A stretch of DNA of 30,804 nt, from positions 1 through 30,804 of the forward strand of contig JBKQWK010000257.1 of the NCBI GenBank assembly GCA_052139595.1. Direction: 5' to 3'. Below are positions 13,041 through 21,437 of this stretch, piece by piece (within the stretch, counting starts at the first letter, position 1; every line of letters starts with the position of its first letter). This DNA comes from JBKQWK01 sp052139595 (lineage in GTDB: Bacteria; Actinomycetota; Thermoleophilia; UBA2241). A model generated the notes under the pieces. It did no database searches and was not told the DNA's origin. It saw only the letters and a list, made by a program, of their open reading frames with translations. The translations under genes were made by a program, and so were the position numbers.

Positions 13041-15367
13041 GCGGCGGGCGCGATGAGGCCGCTGCGCGTAAGCTGCTTGTCGGCCTCAATGAGCCGCAGC
13101 GCCAGGCAGTTGAACACGGCGAGGGTCCCCTGCTGATTCTCGCCGGTGCCGGCTCGGGTAAGACGCGGGTGCTTACGCACCGTGTCGCCTACCTCATCAA
13201 GGCATACGGCGTGCAACCGGGTGAGATTCTCGCGATCACGTTTACCAACAAGGCTGCCGGCGAGATGAAGGTGCGCATTGAAGAACTCGTTGGTCCGGTG
13301 GCGCAAACGATGTGGATCAGCACCTTTCACAGCATGTGCGCCCGCATTCTGCGCCGTGAGGCGCAGCGCCTGGGCTACTCGTCGAGCTTCTCGATCCACG
13401 ACGAGGATGACCGTCGCCGTCTCATCAAGCGTTGCCTGGAGCAGCTCGAAATCGATCCCAAACGCTTCACGCCGGAGTCGATCGCGCGCACCATCAGCGA
13501 TGCCAAGAATCAGCTTCTGGACGCTGTCGCCTACGGCGAGCAGGTCGGCAACTTCTACAGCAAGGCGGCAGCGCAAGTCTATGAGCTGTACGAGAAGAAG
13601 CTCATGGAGATGAATGCCATGGACTTCGACGACTTGCTCATGCGCACGGTACACCTCTGTGAACGCTTTCCGGCGCGCCTGGAGCACTACCAGCGCGCTT
13701 TCCGTTTCGTGCTCATCGACGAGTATCAGGACACCAATCACGCTCAGTACCGGCTGGCCAATCTGCTCGCGGAAAAGCACCATAACATCGCTGTCGTCGG
13801 CGACGACGACCAGAGCATCTACTCATGGCGCGGCGCCGACATCCGCAACATCCTCGAGTTCGAGCGCGACTATCCGGATGCCACTGTGATCAGGCTGGAG
13901 CAGAACTACCGCAGCACGCAGCCGATTCTTGACGTTGCCAATGCGATCGTCGCCAACAATCGCCAGCGCAAGGGCAAGAACCTGTGGACGGGGCGCGGGG
14001 AGGGCCAACTGGTCCAGGTTGTCGAAGTTAACGATGAGCGAGCCGAAGCGCAGTTCGTGGCCAGCGAGGTGCAAAGGCTCCTCGCTGGCGAAGCGCAGCA
14101 GGGACGCTCCTTTGGACCGCGCGAGATCGCCGTCCTCTATCGCACTAACGCCCAGAGCCGCGCTCTGGAAGAGCAGTTCGGCCGCTACGCCATCAATTAC
14201 CAGGTGATCGGCGGACCCAAGTTCTACGAGCGGGCCGAGATCCGCGACCTGATCGCCTACCTCACGGTGCTGGTCAATCCCGACGATGAGTCGCGCCTGC
14301 TGCGGATTGTCAATCAACCGAAGCGTGGCCTCGGCCAGACCAGCATCGGTCGCCTGCAGGCACAAGCGGCGGCCATCGGCGAAAGTTTCTGGCGGACACT
14401 GGCCGCTGCCGACGAGGTTGCCGGGCTGACGCCCGCGGCCACCAACGGGTTCCTCAACTTCGTTGCCTTGATCGAGGGACTGCAGGCCGGCCTCGAGGGC
14501 CGGCCGGCAGCGGCCGTCGTGCGCGATGTTCTCAGCGAGAGCGGTTACGAGGCGGGGTTGCGCGCGCAGAACACGCTCGAGGCCGAGGGTCGGCTCGAAA
14601 ACCTGGAGGAGTTCGTTGGCGTGGCGGCTGAGTACGACCGTCGCGCTGCCGAGCCGTCACTGGCCGGCTTTCTGCAGGAAATCTCGCTGTACGCCGACGT
14701 TGACGCGTACGTCGACACGAGCGAGATGATCACCCTGATGACCCTGCACAACGCCAAGGGCCTCGAGTTTCCGGTTGTCTTCGTTACCGGCATGGAAGAG
14801 GGCGTCTTTCCCCATCAGCGCTCAATCGACGAACAGAATCTCGAGGAGGAGCGCCGCCTGGCCTACGTTGGCGTGACGCGGGCGATGGACTGCCTCTACC
14901 TCGTGCACGCTCGGGCACGCAGTCTGTGGGGCACCTCGATGTACAACACGCCGTCACGCTTTCTCGGCGAGATACCGCCGGGGCTGGCCGAGAAGAGGGT
15001 TATCGGCGGCCGGGCGACGGGCTCTGGTGGTTGGAGCGGCAGTGCAGACGGCTGGGGTACTGCGGGCGCCAGCCGGTCGAGGGGTGCTCGACCGGGGGGT
15101 GCTCGACCGGGGAGCGCCGTCGGCCGTGGCGGCTACGGCAGCCGCGGCGCTGCTAGTCGCGACGCCGGTCGTGACGACGACAGTCTCGGAGAGCAGGTTG
15201 TCAAGCAATACTTCAGCCCCGGCGAACGCGTATTGCATGCCATTCTCGGCGAAGGCACGGTGGTCAGTGTCGAAGACAACGGCATCGTGCTCGTGCGCTT
15301 TGCCAACGACAACTCGGAGCGCCGCCTTATGGCTAGCGTCGCGCCGCTGCGCAAGCTGCACGGCTGA
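13037..15367 (+). CDS. pcrA: UvrD/PcrA-type superfamily 1 DNA helicase
   Basis: A 776-residue SF1A helicase. It has Walker A AGAGSGKT (36-43), TFTNKAAGEM (motif Ia), DEYQDTN (from 228, Walker B), GDDDQSIYSWRGAD (motif III), QNYRSTQ (motif IV), TLHNAKGLEFPVVF (motif V) and EERRLAYVGVTRA (motif VI). A Gly/Ser/Arg-rich linker with an exact 15-bp duplication precedes a C-terminal tudor-like domain (SPGERVLHAILGEGTVVSV), which in PcrA/UvrD contacts RNA polymerase. It unwinds DNA 3' to 5' in nucleotide excision repair, replication restart and transcription-coupled repair. The GTG at 13037 overlaps the upstream stop. Confidence 0.93.
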   Translation: MSGGRDEAAARKLLVGLNEPQRQAVEHGEGPLLILAGAGSGKTRVLTHRVAYLIKAYGVQPGEILAITFTNKAAGEMKVRIEELVGPVAQTMWISTFHSMCARILRREAQRLGYSSSFSIHDEDDRRRLIKRCLEQLEIDPKRFTPESIARTISDAKNQLLDAVAYGEQVGNFYSKAAAQVYELYEKKLMEMNAMDFDDLLMRTVHLCERFPARLEHYQRAFRFVLIDEYQDTNHAQYRLANLLAEKHHNIAVVGDDDQSIYSWRGADIRNILEFERDYPDATVIRLEQNYRSTQPILDVANAIVANNRQRKGKNLWTGRGEGQLVQVVEVNDERAEAQFVASEVQRLLAGEAQQGRSFGPREIAVLYRTNAQSRALEEQFGRYAINYQVIGGPKFYERAEIRDLIAYLTVLVNPDDESRLLRIVNQPKRGLGQTSIGRLQAQAAAIGESFWRTLAAADEVAGLTPAATNGFLNFVALIEGLQAGLEGRPAAAVVRDVLSESGYEAGLRAQNTLEAEGRLENLEEFVGVAAEYDRRAAEPSLAGFLQEISLYADVDAYVDTSEMITLMTLHNAKGLEFPVVFVTGMEEGVFPHQRSIDEQNLEEERRLAYVGVTRAMDCLYLVHARARSLWGTSMYNTPSRFLGEIPPGLAEKRVIGGRATGSGGWSGSADGWGTAGASRSRGARPGGARPGSAVGRGGYGSRGAASRDAGRDDDSLGEQVVKQYFSPGERVLHAILGEGTVVSVEDNGIVLVRFANDNSERRLMASVAPLRKLHG
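15081..15110. repeat. Perfect 15-bp tandem duplication inside pcrA
   Basis: Two exact copies of GGGGTGCTCGACCGG (15081-15095 and 15096-15110), in frame, giving GARPG twice in the disordered linker. The preceding CCGGTCGAG (15073-15081) is also the inverted complement of CTCGACCGG, which could form a hairpin that promotes slippage. Confidence 0.85.
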
Positions 15368-15445
15368 CCGGGGAGTGGCATCTGCCGGGCCGGAGTCTGC
15401 AGTAGAGTTAGCGCGACCAGGCAGACCATTCACGAGGAGGAGCCA

Positions 15446-16219
15446 ATGGCCGTCGATGTCGAGCACCGCGGTGCCGTTGCCGTTGTCACGATCAACCGTC
15501 CCGAGGCGCTCAACGCGCTCAACGTCGCCACTACCCGTGAGATGCACACGGTTGTGGGTGAACTCGCCGACGATGAAGCAGTGCGCGCCGTCGTCCTTAC
15601 CGGCGCCGGCGACAAGAGTTTCGTCGCCGGTGCCGACATCGCCGAGTTTCGCGACCTGACGCCCGAAGAGGCGCGTCAGGCCAGCTGGCTGGGAGGTGCG
15701 ATGTGCGCGGCGATCGAAAGCGCGCCGCAACCATGGATCGCCGCCGTCAACGGTTTTGCTCTTGGTGGTGGCTGCGAGCTGGCTTTGGCCTGCGACGTGC
15801 GCTTTGCCAGTGAAAAGGCCAAATTCGGCCAGCCCGAGGTCTCGCTGGGCATCACGCCCGGCTTTGGCGGCACGCAGCGCCTGCCGCGGGCGGTCGGCCT
15901 GGGCTGGGCTAAGTATCTCTGCCTGAGCGGCCGCGTCATTCGCGCCGACGAAGCTCTGCGCATTGGCCTCGTGCAGGCGGTGCTGGCGCCGGACGAGCTG
16001 CTGCCGGCAGCGCTCAAGCTGGCTGACGAAATCTGCGCCAAGGCGCCGCTGGCAGTGCGATACACCAAGTCGGCACTGCAGCATGCGCTGAGCGTTGCGG
16101 TGGGTAGTGGTTGCGAGATCGAGCGTGATCTTTTCGCGCTAAGCTTCGCGAGTCAGGACCGTGTTGAAGGCCTGGAGGCTTATGCGCAGAAGCGGCCGGC
16201 CGACTTCAGGGGCAAGTGA
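15446..16219 (+). CDS. Enoyl-CoA hydratase/isomerase (crotonase) family protein
   Basis: A 257-residue crotonase. It has the oxyanion-hole regions AGADIAEF and NGFALGGGCELALACD, and both catalytic glutamates: Glu111 and Glu131 (in QPEVSLGITPGFGGTQRL), 20 residues apart as in the mitochondrial hydratase. It therefore should add water to 2-enoyl-CoA esters in fatty-acid or amino-acid breakdown. It starts at an ATG preceded by GAGGAGG (15434-15440). It stands alone between the helicase and a convergent trehalose-phosphatase, so the pathway cannot be read from context. Confidence 0.9.
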   Translation: MAVDVEHRGAVAVVTINRPEALNALNVATTREMHTVVGELADDEAVRAVVLTGAGDKSFVAGADIAEFRDLTPEEARQASWLGGAMCAAIESAPQPWIAAVNGFALGGGCELALACDVRFASEKAKFGQPEVSLGITPGFGGTQRLPRAVGLGWAKYLCLSGRVIRADEALRIGLVQAVLAPDELLPAALKLADEICAKAPLAVRYTKSALQHALSVAVGSGCEIERDLFALSFASQDRVEGLEAYAQKRPADFRGK

Positions 16220-16254
16220 GCCCGGGCAAAGCGCGCGGGCTGCCGCCCCGACGT

Positions 16255-17112
16255 TCAACCGCCGGCGGCGGTTAACAGGCGTGCCAGCACTGCGAAGATG
16301 CCTGGCGTGGCGGCAACCTCGATGTCGCTAGCCTCTTTCACAGCTGCGGGCGTTTCGCTGGTGAGGGCGGCGACGGCGTAGCCGGCGCGCCGCCCCGGCG
16401 ACGCTGAGGATGAGCGTACGCCAGAAGCTGCCCACTGATGCACGGCCTCGAATCCGGTGACGTCAGTTAGGTCGTCGCCGCAGAATACGGCCGTGAGGAT
16501 GTGGGCGTGCGTGTTGAGTATCTCAACCACCGCTGTGCCCTTGTTCAGTGGTAGCGGTGGCCGCACCTCGACGACGAAATGGCCGGTCGCAACCGTCAGC
16601 CCGGCTGCGCGCGCCGGTTCCGCAACCTCGTCCTCGATCGCCGTTCGTGCCGTCGCGGGGTCGGCGGTGTTGCGGTAGTGCACGGCGACGACGGTTCGTT
16701 TGTCTTCAACTACGACACCAGGCCAGCGTGTCGCCAGCGCGACGGCGCGACCGACGAACGCGTGCACAGCGTCAACGTACGCCTCAGCCGCCGCGGCGCT
16801 GTGGACCACGCCGTTCGGCTCCATAATTTGCAGTCCATGTGTGCCCACGTAGGCGACGCCGTCGATACCAACGAGCGCGCGGCTCTGCGCCAGGTCGCGG
16901 CCGGTTGCGAAGGCGAGCAGGCCGAGGTGCGTCGCCAGGGCCGCCAGCGTGGCTCGGGTGCGAGCTGGCACGGCGGCGGCAAAGGGGTCGGCGACAATCG
17001 GCGCGATCGTGCCGTCGACGTCACAGAAGAGGGCCGTTGCCTGCGGCGCCACGGCCACGGCTGCGATCAGCTCGTCGAGTTTGGCTGCGCCCTTCAGGAT
17101 AATCTCAGGCAT
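16255..17112 (-). CDS. otsB: Trehalose-6-phosphate phosphatase
   Basis: A 285-residue HAD-family phosphatase. It has DVDGTIAPI with the nucleophile Asp31 and acid/base Asp33, an FATGRD motif, VEVRPPLPLNKGTAV with the conserved lysine, and CGDDLTDVTGFEA as the metal-binding motif. These are the trehalose-phosphatase signatures; the enzyme releases trehalose from trehalose-6-phosphate. No otsA is present in the window. The start at 17112 (MPEIILKG) is chosen because the frame upstream runs through a pentanucleotide repeat array and encodes a low-complexity Cys/Arg peptide. It converges with the crotonase gene 35 nt away. A six-bp stem at 16219-16241 lies between the two, without a T tract. Confidence 0.87.
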   Translation of the reverse strand: MPEIILKGAAKLDELIAAVAVAPQATALFCDVDGTIAPIVADPFAAAVPARTRATLAALATHLGLLAFATGRDLAQSRALVGIDGVAYVGTHGLQIMEPNGVVHSAAAAEAYVDAVHAFVGRAVALATRWPGVVVEDKRTVVAVHYRNTADPATARTAIEDEVAEPARAAGLTVATGHFVVEVRPPLPLNKGTAVVEILNTHAHILTAVFCGDDLTDVTGFEAVHQWAASGVRSSSASPGRRAGYAVAALTSETPAAVKEASDIEVAATPGIFAVLARLLTAAGG

Positions 17113-17132
17113 GATGACAAGCCTATCATTGC

Positions 17133-17200
17133 CATCGCATCGCATCGCATCGCATCGCATTGCACGGCACCGCACCGCATTGCATGCATCGCAGCGCATC
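17133..17200. repeat. Pentanucleotide repeat array upstream of otsB
   Basis: About 13 imperfect 5-bp units in a row: five exact CATCG units from 17133, then CATTG, CACGG, CACCG, CACCG, CATTG, a 4-bp unit, CATCG and CAGCG. The array begins 21 nt upstream of the otsB start. Length changes by slippage would alter the distance between promoter and gene. Confidence 0.85.
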
Positions 17201-17337
17201 AGGAATGTGAACCAGGGTCAAAGCGTCGATGGTCTCTGCGTTGGCCGGGCCCCGTCTGACTTCACCAGTGTGTGACGGGCGCGTGGCGAGTTATGGGGAT
17301 AAAGTCGCGACCGTCGTTTGCCGAAGAGAGAACGGTG

Positions 17338-18072
17338 ATGACTGGCAGAGAGATACAGGGCGGAGGATACTCGTGTGGTCGGCCGCACGGCGACCTGTCT
17401 GACGACGCGTACCGCAAATCCATTCTCTTCGGCCTGATTGAGGAACGTTACCTGTACAGCGGCACGTTGACTCAGTTTGCCGCCGACGTGCTTGCGGTGA
17501 TTGCCTGCGCGGTCACCGTGCCGGTAGCGTTCACGGAGGGCTTTCTGCGCGCCTACCTGAGCATCGAGAGGATTGACGAGACCGTTGACGGGCGCCTGAA
17601 AATCATCCCGAAGCAAGGGGCCAGCATGGCGGCCATCATCCACGATGCCGATGAGATCACCGCCAGGGTCGATCCCGGATCTGTCTTCAACCCCGTCGTA
17701 CGCAAGCGGCTCGATCTCGTGCGCGAGCCGTCGCGCGAGGCCGTGGTGCAAGATATCAAGCAGCTTCCGCGTCTGGCTGACGACGAACTGATGGATGCCC
17801 TGCGAGCACTGCAGCGCGTAGCGCAACGTCGCGCCGGCGCAGCGGACGCCGGCGCGGCGTCGACTGACTACGTACGGGTGCGCCTCGACGCTATTCGCAG
17901 AAACGTGCGCCAGTACCAAGCGGGCAAGTCCGGCAGCGCGCCGTCGCTTCGCGCGACGCCTTCGCTGGCCACCGCGCTTTCGCCTCGCGCCGCATCGTCG
18001 CCCCGAACTGCGCCGTCGCCCCGCACCGCACGGTGGCTCCCCGTTGTGCCGTCGCCGGCGGGCGACCAGTAG
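17338..18072 (+). CDS. Unrecognised protein with Ser/Pro/Arg-rich tail
   Basis: A 244-residue protein of no family I can name. Residues 1-190 look folded, with a hydrophobic stretch at 47-65 (QFAADVLAVIACAVTVPVAF), two later helical segments rich in charged residues (DDELMDALRALQRVAQRRAG) and a basic stretch at 180-193. Residues 198-244 are low complexity, made of degenerate SPRTA-like units that come from a repeated CGTCGCCCCG-type DNA pattern. It has no clear signal peptide. The start is uncertain: ATG 17338, GTG 17335, or upstream ATG 17293. It precedes pyrF by 62 nt on the same strand. The stretch 17201-17337 before it holds nothing I can name. Confidence 0.55.
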   Translation: MTGREIQGGGYSCGRPHGDLSDDAYRKSILFGLIEERYLYSGTLTQFAADVLAVIACAVTVPVAFTEGFLRAYLSIERIDETVDGRLKIIPKQGASMAAIIHDADEITARVDPGSVFNPVVRKRLDLVREPSREAVVQDIKQLPRLADDELMDALRALQRVAQRRAGAADAGAASTDYVRVRLDAIRRNVRQYQAGKSGSAPSLRATPSLATALSPRAASSPRTAPSPRTARWLPVVPSPAGDQ

Positions 18073-18134
18073 CGCCGCCGGCAGCGAACGAGCCACAGCC
18101 CGCCAGAGCAGGATTCGGGCTCTGGCCGGCTAAT

Positions 18135-19061
18135 GTGTCGACAATCGTGGATCACTTTTCCGACAGACTTGCCGAAGCGATCACCAGGCGTCGCAGTGTC
18201 GTCTGCGTCGGCTTGGATCCTGATCTTGCCAAGTTGCCGCTCGACCTGCGTGCAACCTATGCCGCTCAGGCGGCGACACTGGGCAACGACGCGGCAGTCG
18301 CCGCCTGTTTTCGTGAGTTCTGCTGCGGCATCATTGCTGCGACGGCTACGGTTGCTGCCTGCGTGAAGCCACAGGCGGCCTTCTTCGAGCAATATGGCGC
18401 CGCCGGCTGGCAGGCGCTCGCCGACGTCATTGCCTGCGCGCACGAGCATGAGCTGCTGGTCATTCTGGACGTGAAGCGCGGCGACATCAGCAGTACCGGC
18501 GAGGCGTATGCGCGGGCTGTTTTCGGCGGTGCCCCCGGCTTCGCCGGCGCGACCGCCGGCCTGGGCGCGGACGCAGTCACCGTGAGTCCCTACCTCGGTG
18601 ACGATTCCCTGACTCCGTTCACCAACTATTGCGCTCACGGCAAGGGCGTTTTCGTGCTCACGCGCACCAGCAATCCCGGCGCCAGTCGTCTGCAGGAACG
18701 TATCTGCGACGGTCGCGCCCTGTACCTGCACGTGGCCGATCTCGTCGCCGAGCTCGGCGCTGCTCATATGGGAGCCGGCGAGTTCAGCGACGTCGGCGCG
18801 GTGGTTGGGGCGACGGCGCCAGCCGCCTTGCGAGCTGTGCGCGCGACGCTGCCACATGCTTTCCTGCTCGTGCCCGGCTATGGTGCCCAAGGGGCGGGCA
18901 CGCGCGATCTGGCTGGCCTTGCCGGCGGCAAGAGCGCCGGCCTGATCGTCAACGCGTCGCGATCCATCCTTTACGCGCCCCCCGCGAAGGGTGAAGAATA
19001 CCGGTTAGCGGCGACACGAGCCGCCGAACAGATGCGCCAGCAACTCGAGTTCCTTCTATGA
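18135..19061 (+). CDS. pyrF: Orotidine 5'-phosphate decarboxylase, type 2
   Basis: A 308-residue protein. The catalytic motif ILDVKRGDIS gives Asp112, Lys114 and Asp117; the N-terminal VCVGLDPDLAKLP and the C-terminal LVPGYGAQGAG and IVNASRSILYA blocks mark the long, type 2 subfamily found in actinobacteria. It makes UMP from OMP, the last step of pyrimidine synthesis. I place the start at GTG 18135, ahead of the conserved region; GTG 18147 is an alternative and neither has a good ribosome site. The ATGA overlap at 19058-19061 couples it to the LysM protein. Other pyr genes are not nearby. Confidence 0.87.
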   Translation: MSTIVDHFSDRLAEAITRRRSVVCVGLDPDLAKLPLDLRATYAAQAATLGNDAAVAACFREFCCGIIAATATVAACVKPQAAFFEQYGAAGWQALADVIACAHEHELLVILDVKRGDISSTGEAYARAVFGGAPGFAGATAGLGADAVTVSPYLGDDSLTPFTNYCAHGKGVFVLTRTSNPGASRLQERICDGRALYLHVADLVAELGAAHMGAGEFSDVGAVVGATAPAALRAVRATLPHAFLLVPGYGAQGAGTRDLAGLAGGKSAGLIVNASRSILYAPPAKGEEYRLAATRAAEQMRQQLEFLL

Positions 19062-19834
19062 GCGATGAGCCAACAGAACGTGGTGACAAAGCAGGCAGGC
19101 GGCGTTCGCCACCGGGCAAGAGCGGCGCTGCCGGCGCGCCGGCAGCGGACGCGGTCGGGCCGGCTACCGGCTGGTCAGACGAGGCCGCTGCTGCCTTGCG
19201 GGCCTTGCAGAATCTCACCTCCGAGACGGTGCACGAAGCGGAACATGCAGCTTCCGCGTTTGCGGGGCCCGTTGAGCCGACGTTGTTCGCTGCGCCGATC
19301 GGCCGCGATGATGTGACCTCTACTGATGCCTCCGGCAAGTTCAGCGAGCCGACGGTCGTCTCGTCAGGCGGTCGCAGCCAGCTGTTTGCGCCGCCCCCTC
19401 GGCGCGACGCTGGCCCAGTCGATCTTGGCCCAGTCGATCTTGATCCCTTTGGCCGACCGCCGATGCCCGTGGAGAATGGCTACCGAGGCCGTCGCCGTGG
19501 CGCCCGCTCCCTCGGTGCCACTGTCGCTCGCTATGCTGCTCCGGTCGTTCTCCTGATTGCCGTGCTTGTCGCCTTTAGCCTGGCGACGAGCGCTGGCATC
19601 CTTGGCGGCAAGAACGCGAATGTGAGCACGAGTACGTCGACTGCGAGCGGCACGCCGACCACCAGCGCCAAGCCGTCGGTCAAGGCCCGGTTCTACGTCG
19701 TCAAACCGGGCGACACGCTCTCGGCAATTGCCAGCAAGACCGGCGTGAGTCAGGCAAGCATCAAGGCCCTCAATCCGAAGCTTAACCCCAGTCGCCTGGC
19801 CGTCGGTCAGAAGATCAAACTGCCGCCCAAGTGA
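19058..19834 (+). CDS. Membrane-anchored LysM-domain protein
   Basis: A 258-residue protein: a cytoplasmic, disordered region (1-150) rich in Pro, Gly and Ala, one membrane segment at about 159-181 (APVVLLIAVLVAFSLA), a Ser/Thr linker and a single C-terminal LysM domain (211-258: YVVKPGDTLSAIASKTGVS, then LNPSRLAVGQKIKLP). LysM binds N-acetylglucosamine in peptidoglycan. The inside-out orientation, basic RGRRRGAR before the membrane segment, puts LysM outside. It has no catalytic domain, so an anchor or scaffold role near the wall is likely, consistent with its position directly before the dcw cluster. The start overlaps the pyrF stop. Confidence 0.8.
   Translation: MSDEPTERGDKAGRRRSPPGKSGAAGAPAADAVGPATGWSDEAAAALRALQNLTSETVHEAEHAASAFAGPVEPTLFAAPIGRDDVTSTDASGKFSEPTVVSSGGRSQLFAPPPRRDAGPVDLGPVDLDPFGRPPMPVENGYRGRRRGARSLGATVARYAAPVVLLIAVLVAFSLATSAGILGGKNANVSTSTSTASGTPTTSAKPSVKARFYVVKPGDTLSAIASKTGVSQASIKALNPKLNPSRLAVGQKIKLPPK
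19412..19441. repeat. Perfect 15-bp tandem duplication in the LysM gene
   Basis: Two exact copies of GGCCCAGTCGATCTT (19412-19426, 19427-19441) encode GPVDL twice in the disordered cytoplasmic part. In frame. Confidence 0.85.
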
Positions 19835-20004
19835 GCTGCCTAATCTGACGATCTCGGGTGTTTGCTCGCTTGGGTCGGGGACGTTTGCCGGCTCGCGCCA
19901 CGTCCGCGCCACGTGCTTTTGCTGCCTGTCCCTCGCGCTCTTTGTCCTGCCGCGCACTTGCCTTGCCTGCCTGAACGGACAACAACCCTGCGGAGGGGGG
20001 AGAA

Positions 20005-20051
20005 GTGGTGCAATTATCTTGCATTGTGGGGAGCCGTGGGGTCGGGTGGCG
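20005..20051 (+). promoter_or_regulatory. MraZ-binding box array upstream of mraZ
   Basis: GTGGGG at 20026, GTGGGG at 20036 and GTGGCG at 20046 repeat every 10 bp, with a further GTGGTG at 20005 (in AGAAGTGGTG). MraZ binds TGGG-type direct repeats at about 10-bp spacing just before its own gene, so this is very likely the autoregulatory operator. A TATCTT at 20015-20020 could be the -10. The rest of the gap from 19835 shows nothing I can name. Confidence 0.7.
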
Positions 20052-20053
20052 CC

Positions 20054-20494
20054 ATGCAACGGTCTGTGTTGGTGGGGGAGTTCGAATACACGCTTGACGC
20101 CAAGGGTCGCGTCGCGATTCCGGCTCGCCTGCGTACGACCTTTGCCGAGGGCATTTTCGTCACTCGTGGCTACGATCACTGCGTGAGCGGCTATGCCCCC
20201 GACGAATGGGAACGTTTTGTCGCCGACCAGATCGAGACGACGTCTGAACTCAGTAGCAAAGGACGCATGCTGCGCCGTCGTACTTTGGCCAGCGCCAATC
20301 TGCTTGAACTCGACGCCCAGAATCGCATCAAGCTGCCGTCCAGTCTGCTGACGTTCGCGCATATCGTTCGCGACGTGACCATCATCGGCGTACAGAATCG
20401 CATCGAGTTCTGGGACCGCACCCGCTGGGCTCAGTACCTGAGGCAGATCGAGGAGGAGGCAGATGCTGTCGCAGATGAGCTTGCAACTCCGTGA
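20054..20494 (+). CDS. mraZ: Transcriptional regulator MraZ
   Basis: A 146-residue protein with two AbrB-like DxxxR half-domains: LDAKGRVAIPARLR near residue 15 and LDAQNRIKLPSSLL near 80. It forms a ring-shaped oligomer that binds the box array in front of the gene and usually represses the dcw operon. The ATG at 20054 begins MQRSVLVGEFEYTLD, the common start. The 3' end overlaps rsmH by 32 nt. Confidence 0.93.
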   Translation: MQRSVLVGEFEYTLDAKGRVAIPARLRTTFAEGIFVTRGYDHCVSGYAPDEWERFVADQIETTSELSSKGRMLRRRTLASANLLELDAQNRIKLPSSLLTFAHIVRDVTIIGVQNRIEFWDRTRWAQYLRQIEEEADAVADELATP

Positions 20495-21428
20495 GTACGA
20501 GATGGCGCTGGCGCACACCCCGGTTCTGCTCGAAGAACTTGTTGACCTGCTGAAGCCTGCGGCCGGCGAGGTGGCCTTCGATGCCACCTTTGGTGCCGGC
20601 GGTCATGCCGCCGCCGTAGCAGAGCGGCTCGGTGCCACTGGCAGGCTCGTCGCCTGCGACCGCGATCCCAGCGTGGCCGACTACTTTCGCGAGGTTGCTC
20701 GCGTCGCCCCTTGTCCAACTGAGCTGTATCACGGCAACTTTGCTGACGTGCTCGCGGCGGCGCCGGTCGCCAGCTTGGACATTGTCTACATGGACCTCGG
20801 CGTTTCGTCGATGCAGCTCGACCGTCGCGAGCGTGGCTTCAGCTACGCCTACGACGCGCCGCTCGATATGCGTATGGATCCCGAACTACCGCTGACCGCC
20901 GCTGATCTCGTCAATTCGCTGTCGGCGGAAGAGATGATCGACATCTTTCGTCGCTACGGCGAAGAACGTTACGCCAAAAACATCGCCCGCGGGGTTGTGC
21001 GGGCGCGTGAGCGGCAGGCGATTGAGACCACCGGCGAACTGGTTCAGATCATCAAGGCGAGCATTCCCACCCCCGCTCGCTTTGCCGCCGGCAATCCGGC
21101 GCGGCGCGTCTTTCAGGCACTGCGAATCGTCGTCAATGATGAACTCGAGTCGTTGGCGCGCGCCCTTGACGAAGCGTACCGCGTCTTGCGGCCTGGCGGT
21201 CGGCTTGGCGTCATTGCCTTTCACTCGCTCGAGGATCGCATGGTCAAGAACTTCGTCCGCGGGCATGCAGCAGGCTGCATCTGCCCGCCCGGTCTGCCGC
21301 AGTGTGTCTGTGGTCATGAGCCGACGATGCGTTTGCTGACGCGCAAAGCTGTCATCCCGCGTCAGCATGAAGTTGAGTCCAACCCGCGCAGCAAATCGGC
21401 CAAACTTCGGGTCGCGGTCAAACTGTAG
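20463..21428 (+). CDS. rsmH: 16S rRNA (cytosine-1402 N4)-methyltransferase
   Basis: A 321-residue SAM-dependent enzyme. It has HTPVLLEELVDLL, the SAM-binding FDATFGAGGHAAAV, MDLGVSSMQLD, NPARRVFQALRI and FHSLEDRMVKNF, all RsmH (MraW) hallmarks, and the C-terminal NPRSKSAKLRVA block. It methylates N4 of C1402 in the ribosomal P site. The ATG at 20463 is chosen because GAGGAGG lies 5 nt upstream, inside the end of mraZ; the homology itself starts at about residue 15 (MALAHTP), so ATG 20502 is an alternative. Confidence 0.95.
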   Translation: MLSQMSLQLREYEMALAHTPVLLEELVDLLKPAAGEVAFDATFGAGGHAAAVAERLGATGRLVACDRDPSVADYFREVARVAPCPTELYHGNFADVLAAAPVASLDIVYMDLGVSSMQLDRRERGFSYAYDAPLDMRMDPELPLTAADLVNSLSAEEMIDIFRRYGEERYAKNIARGVVRARERQAIETTGELVQIIKASIPTPARFAAGNPARRVFQALRIVVNDELESLARALDEAYRVLRPGGRLGVIAFHSLEDRMVKNFVRGHAAGCICPPGLPQCVCGHEPTMRLLTRKAVIPRQHEVESNPRSKSAKLRVAVKL

Positions 21429-21437
21429 GCGGTGGAT

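Noticed and set aside
14954..16084. 376-codon minus-strand frame across pcrA end and the crotonase gene
   Set aside because: It spans two real genes and the gap between them and has no recognisable domain.
16219..16241. Hairpin AGCCCG/CGGGCT between the crotonase gene and otsB as a bidirectional terminator
   Set aside because: Only six base pairs with an 11-nt loop and no T tract on either strand.
17133..17200. Pentanucleotide array as a CRISPR
   Set aside because: Units are 5 bp, without spacers; it is a microsatellite.
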